Source: Telmatherina bonti (taxonomy: Eukaryota > Chordata > Actinopteri > Atheriniformes > Telmatherinidae). From it: DNA of 64,000 bases. A program made the position numbers and the translations under genes. Shown piece by piece: positions 23,766 to 34,888 of this stretch (the stretch's first letter is position 1; each line of letters starts with the position of its first letter). The notes under the pieces were generated by a model that saw only the letters and a list, made by a program, of their open reading frames with translations, searched no databases and had not been told where the DNA came from. The stretch is from contig OW121840.1 of NCBI GenBank assembly GCA_933228915.1, positions 31,827,648-31,891,647 on the forward strand, written 5' to 3'.

Positions 23766-24147
23766 GGAGGTGTGATAGTGTTTACATTCAGAGGAAGTTT
23801 CTATGGTAACGCGTCATCTAAACATCATCACTGATTCTTTCCTGGATTCTCGGGTTATTTCAGGAGGGTCAACATTAACCAACGACCAATCAACCCAGCA
23901 GCCTTCTCAGCCTTCTCTGCTGCTTCTGCAGTCCGTCATTTCTGCCCTGATTTAAAAGAGTATCTCCTGAATTGGCAGATTTTCTAGACAACAGTACGGG
24001 ATGAAAATCCTGCCGTCATCTGAAACTGAAAAACCACAAAAATTGTTTATAAACCTTGAAAGTCTGTGATTGAAAATTGAGTTTCAAACCAAGGGCAGTG
24101 AGAGAGAATTCTGCCAATAATCAGCCTCATAGTGGTGTGGTTGAAAA
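23766..24147. other. Intergenic, no feature seen
   Basis: Unique-looking sequence without an open frame of interest or recognisable repeat. Confidence 0.5.
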
Positions 24148-24520
24148 TTCATTCATTTATTTTCCAAACCGCTTCATCCAATTCAGGGTTGCAGGGAAGC
24201 TGGAGCCTATCCCAGCAGTCTTCGGGCAAAAGGCAGGGTACACCCTGGACAGCTCGCCAGTCCATCGCTGGGCCACACAGAGACGAACAACCACTCACAC
24301 TCACTCCTAGAGGGAATTTAGCTAAGTCAGCCAACCTAACATGCATGTCTTTGGATGGTGGGAGGAAGCCGGAGTACCTGAAGAGAACCCACGCATACAC
24401 GGGGAGAACATGCAAACTGTCCGAAGAAAGGCCACTGTCCAAACCCCTCCCCAGCCAAGGCTCAAACCAGCGACCTTCTTGCTGTGAGGCCACAGTGCTA
24501 ACCACCAAGACACCGTGCTG
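24148..24520 (-). mobile_element. tRNA-derived SINE, minus strand
   Basis: On the minus strand the element starts gcacggtgtcttggtggtta (A-box-like GTGG-TTAGCACTG, about 24491-24518). A B-box-like ggtcgctggtttgagcc follows near 24459-24474, then a body with gcatgtttcc/ggagaac phrases and a tail rich in TGAA (complement at 24148-24160). The body phrase gagaacatgcaaactgtccg is very common in teleost genomes. Antisense and sense frames across it are not genes. A fragment of the same family lies at 30900-30975. Confidence 0.8.
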
Positions 24521-26329
24521 CAAACTCTGTAAATGTGAGGCTGAATTTGACATTTGAAACTCAATAAAAACAAAACCCAGTGTTGCATCCAGAGCTCACA
24601 TCCAAAATGATGTTTGCAGAAGATTTTAACATTTAAAAAAATCAAGTTTCAAAACTTATTTGCAAACAGCAGTTTGCACATCTCATATTACAAGGTTTCA
24701 GGTTTTTTTGCAACATGATGTGGTGGGACAACAAGCCGTGTCTGAAAATCAGAGGGTTCTCACACAAACAGCAAGGTTGCAACAAGAAGTCTGAGTCTCT
24801 GATAATGGGAAGCTGAAACTGTGATATACATGTTGCAATTATAAAAAATAAAAATTCAAGTACACAGTCATGTTTGCAGAGATTCAAACTTTATTTTTCA
24901 GACTTCCAAGGTTTCAAAAGTTTTGGTTTTTTTTTTGTTTTTTTTTTGTTTCAGATGATGGCAGGATCCCATACAGCAGATCCTCCCTGGTACAGGCTAC
25001 CGCGAGCTCTACCGAAGGGAAGGGGAGCTTCAGCTCTTTGTTCTGTCCATACAGAGTGATGCTGCTCCGACTCTACAGTCGTTCCAGTCACCTTTGTAAG
25101 GTTCCTCCACTCTACGCTCTCCACAGTGGAAACTGGAATGTGACAGACCAAGAAGGGCCAGACAATCCAACAGAAGATTCCATGCTGATAAATCCAGGCC
25201 CTGAACAGTAAGTCTGGCCTGTCTGCTCTGGCCAACCAGGTAAGTCCAAAGCCGCCATACATTGACAGGGAAATGAGAAGAAAAGGCATTGCATGTTTGC
25301 TAATCCCGACTTTCCCTCAGTAGCATCCCTGCAGAATGGAAACACTTGGCGTTATGACAATAGTAACGTTTTAGCGGTGTTAGTTTTAGTGAAATTGAAC
25401 ATCTGACCCGTGTGGTGCTTCTAGCATGAAAAATGAAGCTTCTGAACTGTGCAGCACTGTATCTTAGCAGAAATGAAAGTGCAGGGTGGGCTGTGGAGCC
25501 TGATAACCGTGCTGCTGGACTCTCTTTGCCACTATTATTGAGTGTGATGGATATCAGCATGAACAGATAGGATCAGTCATTTTAGCAGGCACGAAGATGG
25601 ATGTGCTACGATGAACAGCCACTTAGGATTGTTTTATTGGAGAAGAAACAGATGTACATATAAGACACCTTAATCCGTCTTTCTGCATTTCATTATTAAA
25701 CTCTAACATTCATTATTGTTTATGTAAACCAGCATTTAAGCAGAGCATGTATGCAATAAAGCCGCAACGCTGTGGAGTAATATCAGCTGTAACTGCTCCT
25801 ATTTTGTGTTTTTTTTCTCTCCCTCCAATACATTTGCTTCCCCCGAGTGTTATTTCTTCAGGGAAGAAAAAGCAAATCATGGAGTTTAAAAGTGAGCAAA
25901 AGTGTGTCTTTTTGTGCCAGGGTCTCATGCATGGCTGTTAATTTGCCATGTGAGGCAAGATTATGCGGCCATTAGAGGCTCTTAAATTGGATTTAAGCAG
26001 GAAACTCATTACCATCCACATAAGGAAGATTTTCAATTGAGATCACTTCATCTCATATTAGATATAACTACCATATTAGAGCAGATGTTGTTTCGGGTTC
26101 TCAGACAAAGATAATTCTCTCGCTGGATTATATTTATTTCTCTTTAATAAAGGTTTTTAGATTCATTTATGTCTTATTTCCCCGCTGGAACTGTATATTT
26201 TTATCCTTTCAGCAAAGACATCAGTGTAATAATGTCATATTATGGAGATAGATTCTTTCAACTAGCTTGTGGTTCCTTTGGACTCTTTCTAACTCATATC
26301 ACAAAGCTTAAAGTAGGGAGAGGAACTGT
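24521..26329. other. Intergenic; possible exon and noncoding block
   Basis: A segment at 24955-25237 is preceded by a long T-rich tract ending in tttgtttcag and followed by caggtaagtc, which together look like splice acceptor and donor. The enclosed sequence has open frames on both strands but no recognised domain. The stretch 25880-26160 is repeat-free and rich in TAATT/ATTA cores, so it could be a conserved noncoding element. Neither reading can be settled from the sequence alone. Confidence 0.3.
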
Positions 26330-26625
26330 ATATGGTTTATACACCACTCAGCCATGGCATTATGGATGTCTGTATAAATTCTTCTTAAGTTATGCTGTGG
26401 TATCTTGCACAAAACTGTTGGCAGGAACTCATTAGGACCTAGTAAGTTAAGAATTGGATCCATTTGTCCAGAACTTCCCATAGATAATCCACTGGACTGA
26501 GATGTGGCAAATTCAGAACCAAGGTCAACTCATTGTTGCCTTTTTCATGCAAAGTCTCTTTCATATTTACTTGAAAGCATATTTTATGATGCTGCAAGTC
26601 ACTGCCAGACCACAAAACTCCAACT
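26330..26625 (-). pseudogene. Tc1-like transposase remnant
   Basis: The plus strand carries caccactcagccatggcatt and ctgtggtatcttgcacaaaa, worn versions of a common fish Tc1-like transposon. The minus-strand frame near 26470-26530 reads NLPHLSPVDYLWEVLDKWIQ, which matches the SPDLNPIEHLWEVLDK motif holding the third acidic catalytic residue of Tc1/IS630-type transposases. Only the C-terminal part is present and it has stops. A dead fragment. Confidence 0.7.
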
Positions 26626-27199
26626 CTGATGGTTGTTTAGAGTCTTCCTGAGTATAAAAGTAGGTAATTCATCAGCCTAACACACCTGAATCAAACAGAC
26701 TTCCCTCTTCAGCATGTCATCCAGCCCTGCAGAGGCTTACAAACAAGACAGAAATGCTGTGTTGTCTGCTGAACATGTACCTTACATCAGTGTCAGAGTA
26801 AATATGAGCCTTCTGGATCCAGTACCAATCATGTTCAAGAATTCAAGGAACTTTATTTTCATACCAGCACATATTTACAAGAGATAAGGTAATGCTAAAC
26901 AGTGTCGGGTGGTGGTGCTAGGACCCATGTTTTATAAGCGGTAGCTTTTCAAGGGTGTTCCTTTTTACAGTGAAGCATGTTAGCAGCTATTCTCAGGCTG
27001 CACATGTATAATTGTTAAAATAAAAAATAGATAGAAATAGAAAAATTGAGAAGCAGCAAAATTCGGTACCTGAGGTCCCAGTTTTAGTTCAAGTACAGAC
27101 AAAATGTACACATTCAATCATAACTTTGGATCAGGAGAAAATATATTAAAATAAAAAATCTAAGGAAGAAGTGAACATGCTAAACATAGAATACAACAA
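26626..27199. other. Intergenic with worn MITE scrap
   Basis: The block 26670-26745 (aacacacctgaatcaaacag, ctcttcagcatgtcatccag) resembles the interior of the hAT-type MITEs. The rest is AT-rich with no gene seen. Confidence 0.45.
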
Positions 27200-27420
27200 C
27201 ACAACAGCTACCACTGCGTTAGCCGCAAACTGGAGCATAAAGCTGGGGTGTTTCACAGGACAGTTGTGTCAGTAACAGTTGTGTGAACAGGAAAGGGCTG
27301 AACACACAGCCCTGTGGGATGCCAGTGCTGATGGTGATGGGACAGGAGAGTTCCTGCTGGTCTGTAACCAACACCTTGAAGTGGCCAGTTTTTTCAACCT
27401 GGACCAGTTATACCAGGACC
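27200..27420 (-). pseudogene. LINE reverse transcriptase scrap
   Basis: The minus strand reads ITISTGIPQGCVFSPFLFTQ near 27255-27345, the conserved G-x-PQGC-x-SP motif of a Jockey-type LINE reverse transcriptase. Flanking frames decay quickly. It is separate from the copy at 23074 and lies directly upstream of the L1 element. Confidence 0.55.
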
Positions 27421-28421
27421 CTCCAACAGATCACACCTTAGACAGACTCGGTTCCAGCTCTCTATGGACCAACACCAGATGATCAGAAAGAAATTATTCC
27501 AACATTTCTTTATTGTCCATGTAGCATGGTTTAAATACGATTGTTTTTATGTCAATGAATGGTACCATCAAATTAAAATGGCTCCAGCTATTCCCAAAGG
27601 AACTGAATGAGTCTTGGTTTTACATCCCCAAAACATTTTTTGAAAGGTTTGGATGAATTGATTTCCTACTAAAATCTGATTTTGAAATTTCTAAATTACC
27701 AATCAAATTATCTAACTTTTATAAACAAGCTATCCAATACTGGAAAATGATTTACAAGCACAATTTTTTGCCCCACACAACTTCAATTTGGAACAATAGG
27801 TGTATCTTAATAAACAGAAAATTTTCTATAAAGAATGGATGGATAAAGGTATTTGGGCAACTTTACATTTACTGGATACTAATGGAAGTTTGTTGACATG
27901 CAAAAAATATACTGAGAAGTATGAGGTGTTCTGAAAGGAAATTTAAAAAAGTCCTGAAAGCTACCACCTTAACAATGATCCAAATGGCTAAAGAAGTCCT
28001 AATTCACTCTTCATATCATGTCAAGATGCTGTCACTAATAATTGAAGGATGCCAATTTAAGGACAATAAATGTAAAAACAGATTTTTAGGAACAAACCTG
28101 ACTAAACATTACTTTCCATCGCAATTAAAAAGGAAACCATTTTTAAAGATTATAGTCCTAAATTTATGACTCAGTATTTATCCTTTCCAATTCCACCTGA
28201 AGAAAAAGAAAATCATTTCAAAATCTTAAATGCCATTTATCCTTCAAATGAATTCTTACATAGCAAATTTAATATTGCTATTAACATGTGTACTTTCTAT
28301 AATGCTGACATTGAAACTGTAGAAAGCCTCTGTTATTCATGTGGAAAATCGATTTCTGGGTTAGTTTTCAATATTGGATTTCCTGCAAAAATATGGATTG
28401 TCCCCTGCTATCCTTTCAAAA

Positions 28422-28871
28422 TGTTGTGGTTCCTGCTCTGACCTGTGCTGCAGTGGGTGTGCCTGTTTCCCTGGCAATCAAGTCCACACCAGGTTCTCAT
28501 TGGGAAATCAGCAGCAGCAAGATAAAAGGCCAGCTCAGTTCACCAGTCATCGCCTGATTGTTGTTTCATCTGTGGTAACAGCTCTCGGCCATTGCAGCAT
28601 TTCTGCTTAAGAATTTAAACTGCTTGTTTCACAACTGTCTGTTCTGTCACCAGTGCATGATTCTTGCCTGCCTGCCCGCCAACCTGCCTGCCTGCCTGCC
28701 CGCCAACCTGCCTGCCTGCCCGTCAACCTGCCTGTCTGCCCGCCAACCTGCCTGCCTGCCCGCCAACCTGCCTGCCTGCCCACCTACCATTCTGCCCAGG
28801 AGAACAATAAACCTGTCCTAGTATCCACATCCAATCTGCACTTGGGTCCTTGTTTGTCCTACACTACAACA
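28422..28871 (+). mobile_element. Solo LTR A, inside L1
   Basis: Starts TGTTGTGG and ends CTACAACA, giving near-perfect inverted ends in TG...CA form. It is flanked by the identical 5-bp direct repeat caaaa (28417-28421 and 28872-28876). An aataaacctg hexamer lies near 28806. Joining the flanks across one repeat copy restores an uninterrupted L1 reading frame, which fixes both borders. At 450 bp with no internal genes it is a solo LTR, probably Gypsy-like by its 5-bp duplication and general look. Confidence 0.9.
28655..28795. repeat. 20-bp C-rich minisatellite within LTR A
   Basis: Units of cctgcctgcctgcccgccaa repeat about six times, one with an extra cctg. It lies wholly inside LTR A, so the length of that LTR is likely to vary among copies. 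Confidence 0.9.
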
Positions 28872-29168
28872 CAAAAATTTAGATTTGGTCTGCAAATGGA
28901 AAACAACAGAGTTGAATTTGAAAATAATAATTTGATTATATTGGCAACATTTTTTTATTCACAAATATAGTTTTGAAAATATACCCAATTCTTGAAGCTT
29001 TTAAAAAAAGAACTCATTTTGTTGAAAAAGGCCCGGAAATATTGTAAATTCCCTAAAGCCTATAAATGATGTGACTTTTTGAATAAGCTGTTTAAATGAC
29101 AAGTGTATTTTGTTGTTTCCTTTTTCTGTTTCCTCTCTTACAAATAAATCTCCATATACATAAGGAAT

Positions 29169-29990
29169 TGTTACGGCTGCCTGCTAATCCACCTAATATT
29201 TTATTTTGTATTCAAATCCTTGTGTGCTGTCTCCACCTGAGGATTGGCTCCACTTCCCTGCCTGCTGGTTGGACAATTGCCGGACCTATCAGCAACGCTG
29301 CAGCTACAGTGGAGGGAGGTTTAAACCGGCTGCAGCTCTGGACTCACTGGCAACTGTTTGACACAGACAGTCTGCCCTTGGCCTGCAATCTGTGGGGTTT
29401 GAGTGTGTGCTGTTGTTGTTGGTGGTGGTGGTAATTTGACTAGATTTTGTTTGGTTAGCAGTTTGTGTTTCTGTGTTTAAAAACTGCTTGGTTTTTAGTG
29501 ATTCTTCCAGCAGTGTTAAAACTGGTTGGTTTTGTGTTCTGTTTATTTCTCTTGCTAAGTTGTTTTTGTTTGTTTTCATAGCCTATGTAAAGCCTTTTTG
29601 GCTCCTCTTTCTGTTGCATTTATAAACAGTGTTTTGTTAAAGTTCGACTGTGTTGGGCTAGTAAGTATTTTGGTTGTATTTGTGTAAAGTACTTTTGCCT
29701 TTTAGGCATAGCTATTGGAGCTGCTTCATTTTCTATTTGCTTTAGTTCAGCAGACCCGCTTCTGTTTAACACATTGTGTGCCTTGTTTTCTTTTCTTTTT
29801 GCACTGGATGGTTTTTGTTTTGTAGCTGTCCTTTCTTTATGCAGCTACACTTAGCCCAATACTTGTAATATTACCACCCCTTTGTTCCCATCTCCACTTG
29901 TAACAATAAATTCTCAGAAATTCACATAACAGCTGTCCGCAGTTCTCATTCGTTACGCCTCACATCCCCTTGCAGAGTTGAGACGTTACA
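29169..29990 (+). mobile_element. Solo LTR B, inside L1
   Basis: Starts TGTTACGG and ends GACGTTACA (inverted ends match at 6 of 7), flanked by the identical 5-mer ggaat (29164-29168 and 29991-29995). A polyadenylation-like aacaataaat lies near 29901. At 822 bp it has no coding sequence and differs in sequence and length from LTR A, so it belongs to another family. Frames within it are incidental. Confidence 0.88.
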
Positions 29991-30200
29991 GGAATGTATA
30001 TACTAGATATATAAACTTATCCACATGTGTTTGAAAACGTTGTTTGCAATAGTGCTAACTCTTGTTTTGTTTTCATGTTTAATTTTTTTTCTTTTTCCTT
30101 ATGTTACAATTTTACTGCTCAGTTGCATTATTTGTACCTGGAAAGCTTTACACCTGTTACAAGCTGTATCAAACAATTTCTTTAAATAAAGTTGCACAGT

Positions 30201-30899
30201 TAATGCTAACAGCTAACAATGTTGCTAGCAATCTTTAATGAAGTTTTTACTTCTTCCTCTGATAGATTCACACAACTGTGGCTTCATACATCTGTTACTC
30301 AGTGGTTTATTGTTAAACAGCTGAAGAAACTGTTTGATTATCCGACAGAAACTGCTGCAGTTCAGCCATCAGAGCTGTTGGTGGTGGATGATGAGTTAAA
30401 CCACTTTACTGACCAATATAAGCATAAATTATCCTGAAATGGGTATGATAGAATGGCAGACCAGAGTTATGATGAAAGTGGCTACAGGATAAATATAAAC
30501 TATGTCAATCAGAAATAATTAGATATATATTCTAACCAAACAACCAGTCTGTCAGTTAATCAGGTTTTGTGATTGGATCAGGATTTTTTTTTATCTGTCA
30601 GACTACCTGGCTGTCCTGAACTTTAACAGATCTCCAGTCAACTACAAGCAGAATTCATTTCCTGAAGTCAAAGAGAGGGTGATGAAGAACAGAGTGGAGC
30701 CAACCTGTAGTCAGATCCACCAGCCTTTAATCAGCATGGAAACTAGGAAACATGCAATCATTTATGCCATGTATATCCCTCTGGGATGTCTGTATAAAAT
30801 ATTATATGAAGGTAAAATGTTATAACTTTGTAATATAAAAAGAAAAAAACATGTATCCCACAGTAATTTGGCAGGTATTTTCATCCACAGCGATTAGTG
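30201..30899. other. Intergenic; candidate exon at 30602-30811
   Basis: A T-rich tract ending in tttatctgtcag is followed by 210 bp open in one frame (DYLAVLNFNRSPVNYKQ at its start, CLYKILYE at its end) and then gaag|gtaaaatg. This has the outline of an internal exon. I do not recognise the peptide. A second frame at 30219-30437 is open with no known domain. Confidence 0.25.
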
Positions 30900-30975
30900 A
30901 CCAGTTAACCATAGTAATTAACCTAACGTGCATCTCTTATGGCCAGAGTGCCTGGAGAGCACCCATGCATGTGTC
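30900..30975 (-). mobile_element. Fragment of the tRNA-SINE family
   Basis: The phrases attaacctaacgtgcatctc and gcctggagagcacccatgca match the body of the SINE at 24148-24520. Both ends are missing. Confidence 0.6.
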
Positions 30976-31637
30976 ACACAGGTTCTTTTGATTCCTGTCC
31001 AGTTCCCACTGCTAGAGGAATAAAATGCCAAAGAAGTGTCAGAGAAATGGAGGGTTTTATTAAAAGTCACTAAATTAAAATGGTCTTTAAAACAAAGCTT
31101 AATATAAACGTTGTTTAAAACAAAGCTAAAGGTAGAGCCAGTCTTTGATGGAGATCTGTTGCAGGCGAGGAAGGAGGCATGTCCTCCCTGAAGTGCCCAT
31201 GTACCAACACCATCATCTGCCGTGGTCTCAACCGCATAGTTGCCTTTAAAACACAGCAAGTGACACTTAGCTCCGTTCAGACTGCAGGGCTTGCTGCTCA
31301 TATCGGATGTTTTTGTGAAATCCGAATTTTTTGAAAGTTCATCACATTTCCGATCAAATGTGACTTGTATGTGATCTCCTGTATGAACCTTTTTAACTTG
31401 TGTAATATGACCCTGAAGCAGTAGACCACCTCCCTGTAGTCTGTTATTTACACATGTGACTGGAGAATGGTCCATAAAGCAGAAATCCTCCACCATCCTG
31501 GTTCCAGCTGTTCTCTGATCCAGAATCCTAGAACCAGTAACAGGAAAGTCTCTCTCTAGCTGCGATGGACGTCGGAGTAGAGAGAACTTTCCATCCCTGG
31601 AAGCGCAAGCTTTGGAAATACTCCTGCAGGGCTTCAC
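30918..31637 (-). CDS. Unrecognised 239-codon ORF
   Basis: The frame is open for 239 codons on the minus strand with no known domain, no signal peptide and no membrane segment. Its 3' end overlaps the SINE fragment at 30900-30975, so at least the last 20 codons are transposon sequence. Codons in the middle cover phrases such as tcggatgtttttgtgaaatc that look like a DNA-transposon body. The most likely reading is a chance frame across repeats; a host exon is possible but unsupported. Confidence 0.12.
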   Translation of the reverse strand: MKPCRSISKACASRDGKFSLLRRPSQLERDFPVTGSRILDQRTAGTRMVEDFCFMDHSPVTCVNNRLQGGGLLLQGHITQVKKVHTGDHIQVTFDRKCDELSKNSDFTKTSDMSSKPCSLNGAKCHLLCFKGNYAVETTADDGVGTWALQGGHASFLACNRSPSKTGSTFSFVLNNVYIKLCFKDHFNLVTFNKTLHFSDTSLAFYSSSSGNWTGIKRTCVTHAWVLSRHSGHKRCTLG

Positions 31638-33059
31638 AGTACAACCTGATCAGTAAAACACTCGACATGTCCATGAAAATAAGAAAAGAGCAATAAAACA
31701 ATCCGCCTGCACTAAATAAAAATCTCCCTGCGTGATATTCAAGTTTCACCTGAAACACTGTTCCTATGGGAGCATTGCCGTGTAGAGAACAGGTGTTCTA
31801 ACTATGTGACATCGTCCAGCAGGTTTGGTCGCTCCAGTTAGGTGTAGTTTCAACACAATTTAACTCAAAGCAACATGTGAAGCTTTTCTGAAATCTGCCC
31901 AATCCAATCAAGACTATCGCGGTGTGACTCCTTAGTTGTGTTCACAACAACCTTGGCAGTGTCCACGGCTTCCTACAGTTTCACGTATAATCAGACTAAA
32001 ATCTGGCATTCAGACTGTGGTTGTGGTTCAGAGCAGAACGCGACGATAAGACCGACCCGGAGGCTTAAGCTGTCTCCTGAACACACACTTCCTCTGTTGG
32101 TCCTCCATCTTCCTCTCACTTCCAAAAGTTCACGCATGTTGTTTGTGTGCTGCTGAGTTATGTGCTGCCCTTTCGCTGCCATCGAGTCTGACTTTGTATT
32201 GATGCTCCTGCAGAGCCTGCATCAGGGCATCAGGATGAGGTGGCCATCACATGAAGCCATTAAAGTAATATGGTTCCATTTGTTTACAGATAAACGTGTT
32301 GGAGTGCTGGACGGTCCAGCAGCATGAGGGAGGTCACTTCATCCACATGTCACAGATAATGAACAACTCGAAGCCGTGATTGACTTCCGGGTGGCGTAAG
32401 GAGAGGATGTTTGATCCAGAAAAGTCTTGTTCTGGAGGAAATTAGTTGTGCAAAGGGGAGTCTGGGGGGAGGTGTGGTGCAGGGCTGGAACACAGTTAAA
32501 AGAGATGCCTTCTTTTGCCCTGCTATCAAAGCAGAGTGGTAGCGCTACAAAGGCCAGCCCTTCATGAGCCGTGACGTTTATCACCCAACGCAGCTTTTCT
32601 GTGTCAGGCTACTTGTTTTTGAACTGATCCATGCTATATTTGTTTGATCATCTGCTGAATTTTATTTATTTATTTGTCCTTATTGCCATGCTGGAGGATA
32701 ATGATGTGTGGTGGAGTGAGTGTTTGTGTGTGTGTCGCACAATACAGCTTAAAAAGATAATCAGGGTTCTGCTTCTTGCCAGAATGCTCCAGAGCCTTAC
32801 TTAGTTGCATGGTAACTGTTAATTAGATGAAAATGTCAAGCACAGCGCACATGCTATGTGTGGTCATGTGCATATGGGCATGTGTGGATTTGATTCAGTG
32901 CCTTTTACCCAACGACGTCGCTGCATCAGCACAGAACGCTCCAACACACACACATGACAAAATGTCCAAGTTGGAGAGTATTTATTTAAAGTCATGTTTT
33001 CCCATCACGCCGAGACTTTGTGTAAAACTTAACAACAGAAATAAATTATTTTAAAATCC
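31638..33059. other. Intergenic, no gene recognised
   Basis: Short frames only. The area 31260-32040 may be the body of a MITE: 'ttcagactg' occurs at both 31279 and 32011, but a terminal inverted repeat was not established. Confidence 0.45.
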
Positions 33060-33830
33060 TTTATTTAAGGACAAGAAAATGTTCAAACTGATAAACTTTT
33101 TGCTGCTTTGCAAATATTTGGTCATTTTAAATGTTATTCCTGCAGCAGGTTCCAGTAAAACTGGGACAGGAGCAAAGCCAGACTGGGAAGGATGAGGAAT
33201 GTTTGGATTATTCCAAATATCGGAATCATCAGAAACAGGTGGGTGTCATGATTGGGTATAAAAGGAGAGTCCCCTGAAAGGCTCAGTGGTTCACAAGCAA
33301 GGATAAAGCCAGGTTTCACTGCATCAAATCATCTAAAGTTTCAGATAATGGAGAAATCTCTGTATGTCGGTGGTACGGCTGAAAACAACACTGCATGGCC
33401 GTGACCTTCGACCCCTCAGGCAGCACGGCATCAAAAACCAACATCATTGTATAAAGGATATCACCATGTGGACTGAGGGAGATTTCAGAAAAGCACCTTC
33501 AGTTTCCACAGAAGTTAAACTCGACCAAGCAAAGCCAGATATGACCAACACCCAGAAATGCCTTCAGCTCGGCGGGTTAACTGCACATCTGTGAAGCTCC
33601 ACTACTGCTGCGAGCTTTAATCGTGTTCTGGAGCTACATGCTGCATTTCAGCAACGTCTTTCACACAGACGTTCTGCTGATTTCAGCAAGACGATGCCGA
33701 GCCACGTCCTGCAGCAGCGTGGCTTCGTGGTGAAAGAGTGAACAGAACAATAAAGTTTATCAGTTTCAACATTAAATATCTTGTCATCTATTAAATTTAA
33801 TAAAGCTTAAAAAGCATTTGCACATCATCG
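33060..33830 (+). pseudogene. Tc1-like transposon with internal deletion
   Basis: The left part (gcaaatatttggtcatttta, gcagcaggttccagtaaaac) and right part (aataaagtttatcagtttca, acattaaatatcttgtc) match the two ends of a common fish Tc1-like element as I recall it. Between them are a decayed N-terminal region (near 33364-33590) and, near 33685-33740, the reading FQQDDAEPRPAAAWLRGERV. This holds the QQDNA motif around the second catalytic aspartate of Tc1 transposases. The long stretch expected between gaccaacacccagaaatgcc and the later block is largely gone. The element is internally deleted and dead. Confidence 0.72.
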
Positions 33831-33985
33831 TATTACGGATTAGTTAAAACAAGGTGAGATTCAGGTGGATTCAGTATTTCAGTGCGAACAGAAATGTTAC
33901 ATTCGTCGGCGTGGGATTTGGTACATAAACTGGTATTTACTTTGCAGGAACCGAGCAGAGGGCAGCGCGACCTGGAAGGTCATAG

Positions 33986-34570
33986 TGGGTACGGTTACAT
34001 GGTGGTTATTTAATTTGGAATTAAATCATTCGGAATTAAGCTGGAATTCATGGATTCTCCTACAAATTCACATGAAAATAATAATTCTGAATGAAACACA
34101 TCCTCACTTAATTCCTCTTTAGAGTGGCGCGTTGGGAAGGGTTCTGATTGGACAGAGGGTGCACGTGACGTATGACGTATACGGAAAACAAACTTGACTC
34201 CCTGCTTCTCGTCTTTTCAGTCGTAACTTGTAAAAACTACATAATAAGAACCAGTTTCGCCGCTATTTTTATTATAAATGTGAAGTAGCAGCTCGACACC
34301 AGCATACTACTTCACTTTCTGCAGCAACTGAGAAGGAGGAGAAAGATAGACCACTGAACACAGGAGGCAAAACAACGTGCGTCATCGGGACAGGACGAGG
34401 TAACGAGCATGCTCAGAACGACCAGAATTAACTTAGAGCAGAATGAAGGTTTACATGACAGAGGAGTTAAATAGTTCGGAATTAAAATGCAAATAAACCA
34501 GACACTTACATCGGGATTGAGTTTAATTCCCAATAGAAAGTTGCATTAGGAATTAAGTGTTTACATGGTC
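33986..34570. mobile_element. MITE with 'tacatgg' ends
   Basis: Begins gggtacggttacatggtggt and has 'ggaattaa' runs near both ends (33996-34060 and 34440-34560). Centrally it has gattggacagagggtgcacg followed by tgacgtatgacgtata, an inverted CCAAT box next to E-box and CRE-like sites. The right end near 34550-34570 reads aattaagtgtttacatgg. No coding sequence. A matching outer end (ccatgtaaccgtag) occurs at 40550-40566. Confidence 0.6.
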
Positions 34571-34888
34571 GTGTTTCATCAGTTTAAAGTGGAATTAACT
34601 TTTATTTAGAATTAAACAGGAATTGAAACTTACATTTTAACGTACATCACACGGTTCAGGTGGACTCTGCAGTATTTATGTTGTTTTTGTTCAGTTCTGT
34701 ACAATAATCAGTGTGAATGAATGAATGTGGTTTTATAACAGCAGGAAATCAATAAGTTTCTACAAAAACTTCTATCTGATGGAATAAAACCAGACACTCA
34801 ACCTCATTGTTCCAGATTATTCTGCAGAACTCACCGTGTTCGTCATCATGTGGATCATTTTTCTACAAACAAATCGACCACGGAGACC
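34571..34888. other. Intergenic, no feature seen
   Basis: AT-rich unique-looking sequence leading into the 36-bp array. Confidence 0.5.

Larger units (their letters stand above)
27483..30200 (+). pseudogene. L1-type LINE 3' half with two nested LTRs
   Basis: Forward frames give the C-terminal part of an L1-clade ORF2. Near 27590 it reads WLQLFPKELNESWFYIPKTF, near 27720 KQAIQYWKMIYKHNF and IWNNRCILINRK, near 28205 KENHFKILNAIYPSNEFLH, then a Cys-rich block CTFYNADIETVESLCYSCG. The frame is broken by several stops. After a solo LTR (28422-28871) the ORF2 tail resumes as FGLQMENNRVEFENNNLIIL in the same frame. A second LTR (29169-29990) sits in the 3' region. The 3' untranslated part ends near 30198 with tttaaataaagttg. 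Endonuclease and reverse transcriptase domains are absent, so this is a 5'-truncated insertion. Confidence 0.85.

Noticed and set aside
24132..24557. 141- and 134-codon ORFs on opposite strands
   Set aside because: Both lie within the tRNA-derived SINE.
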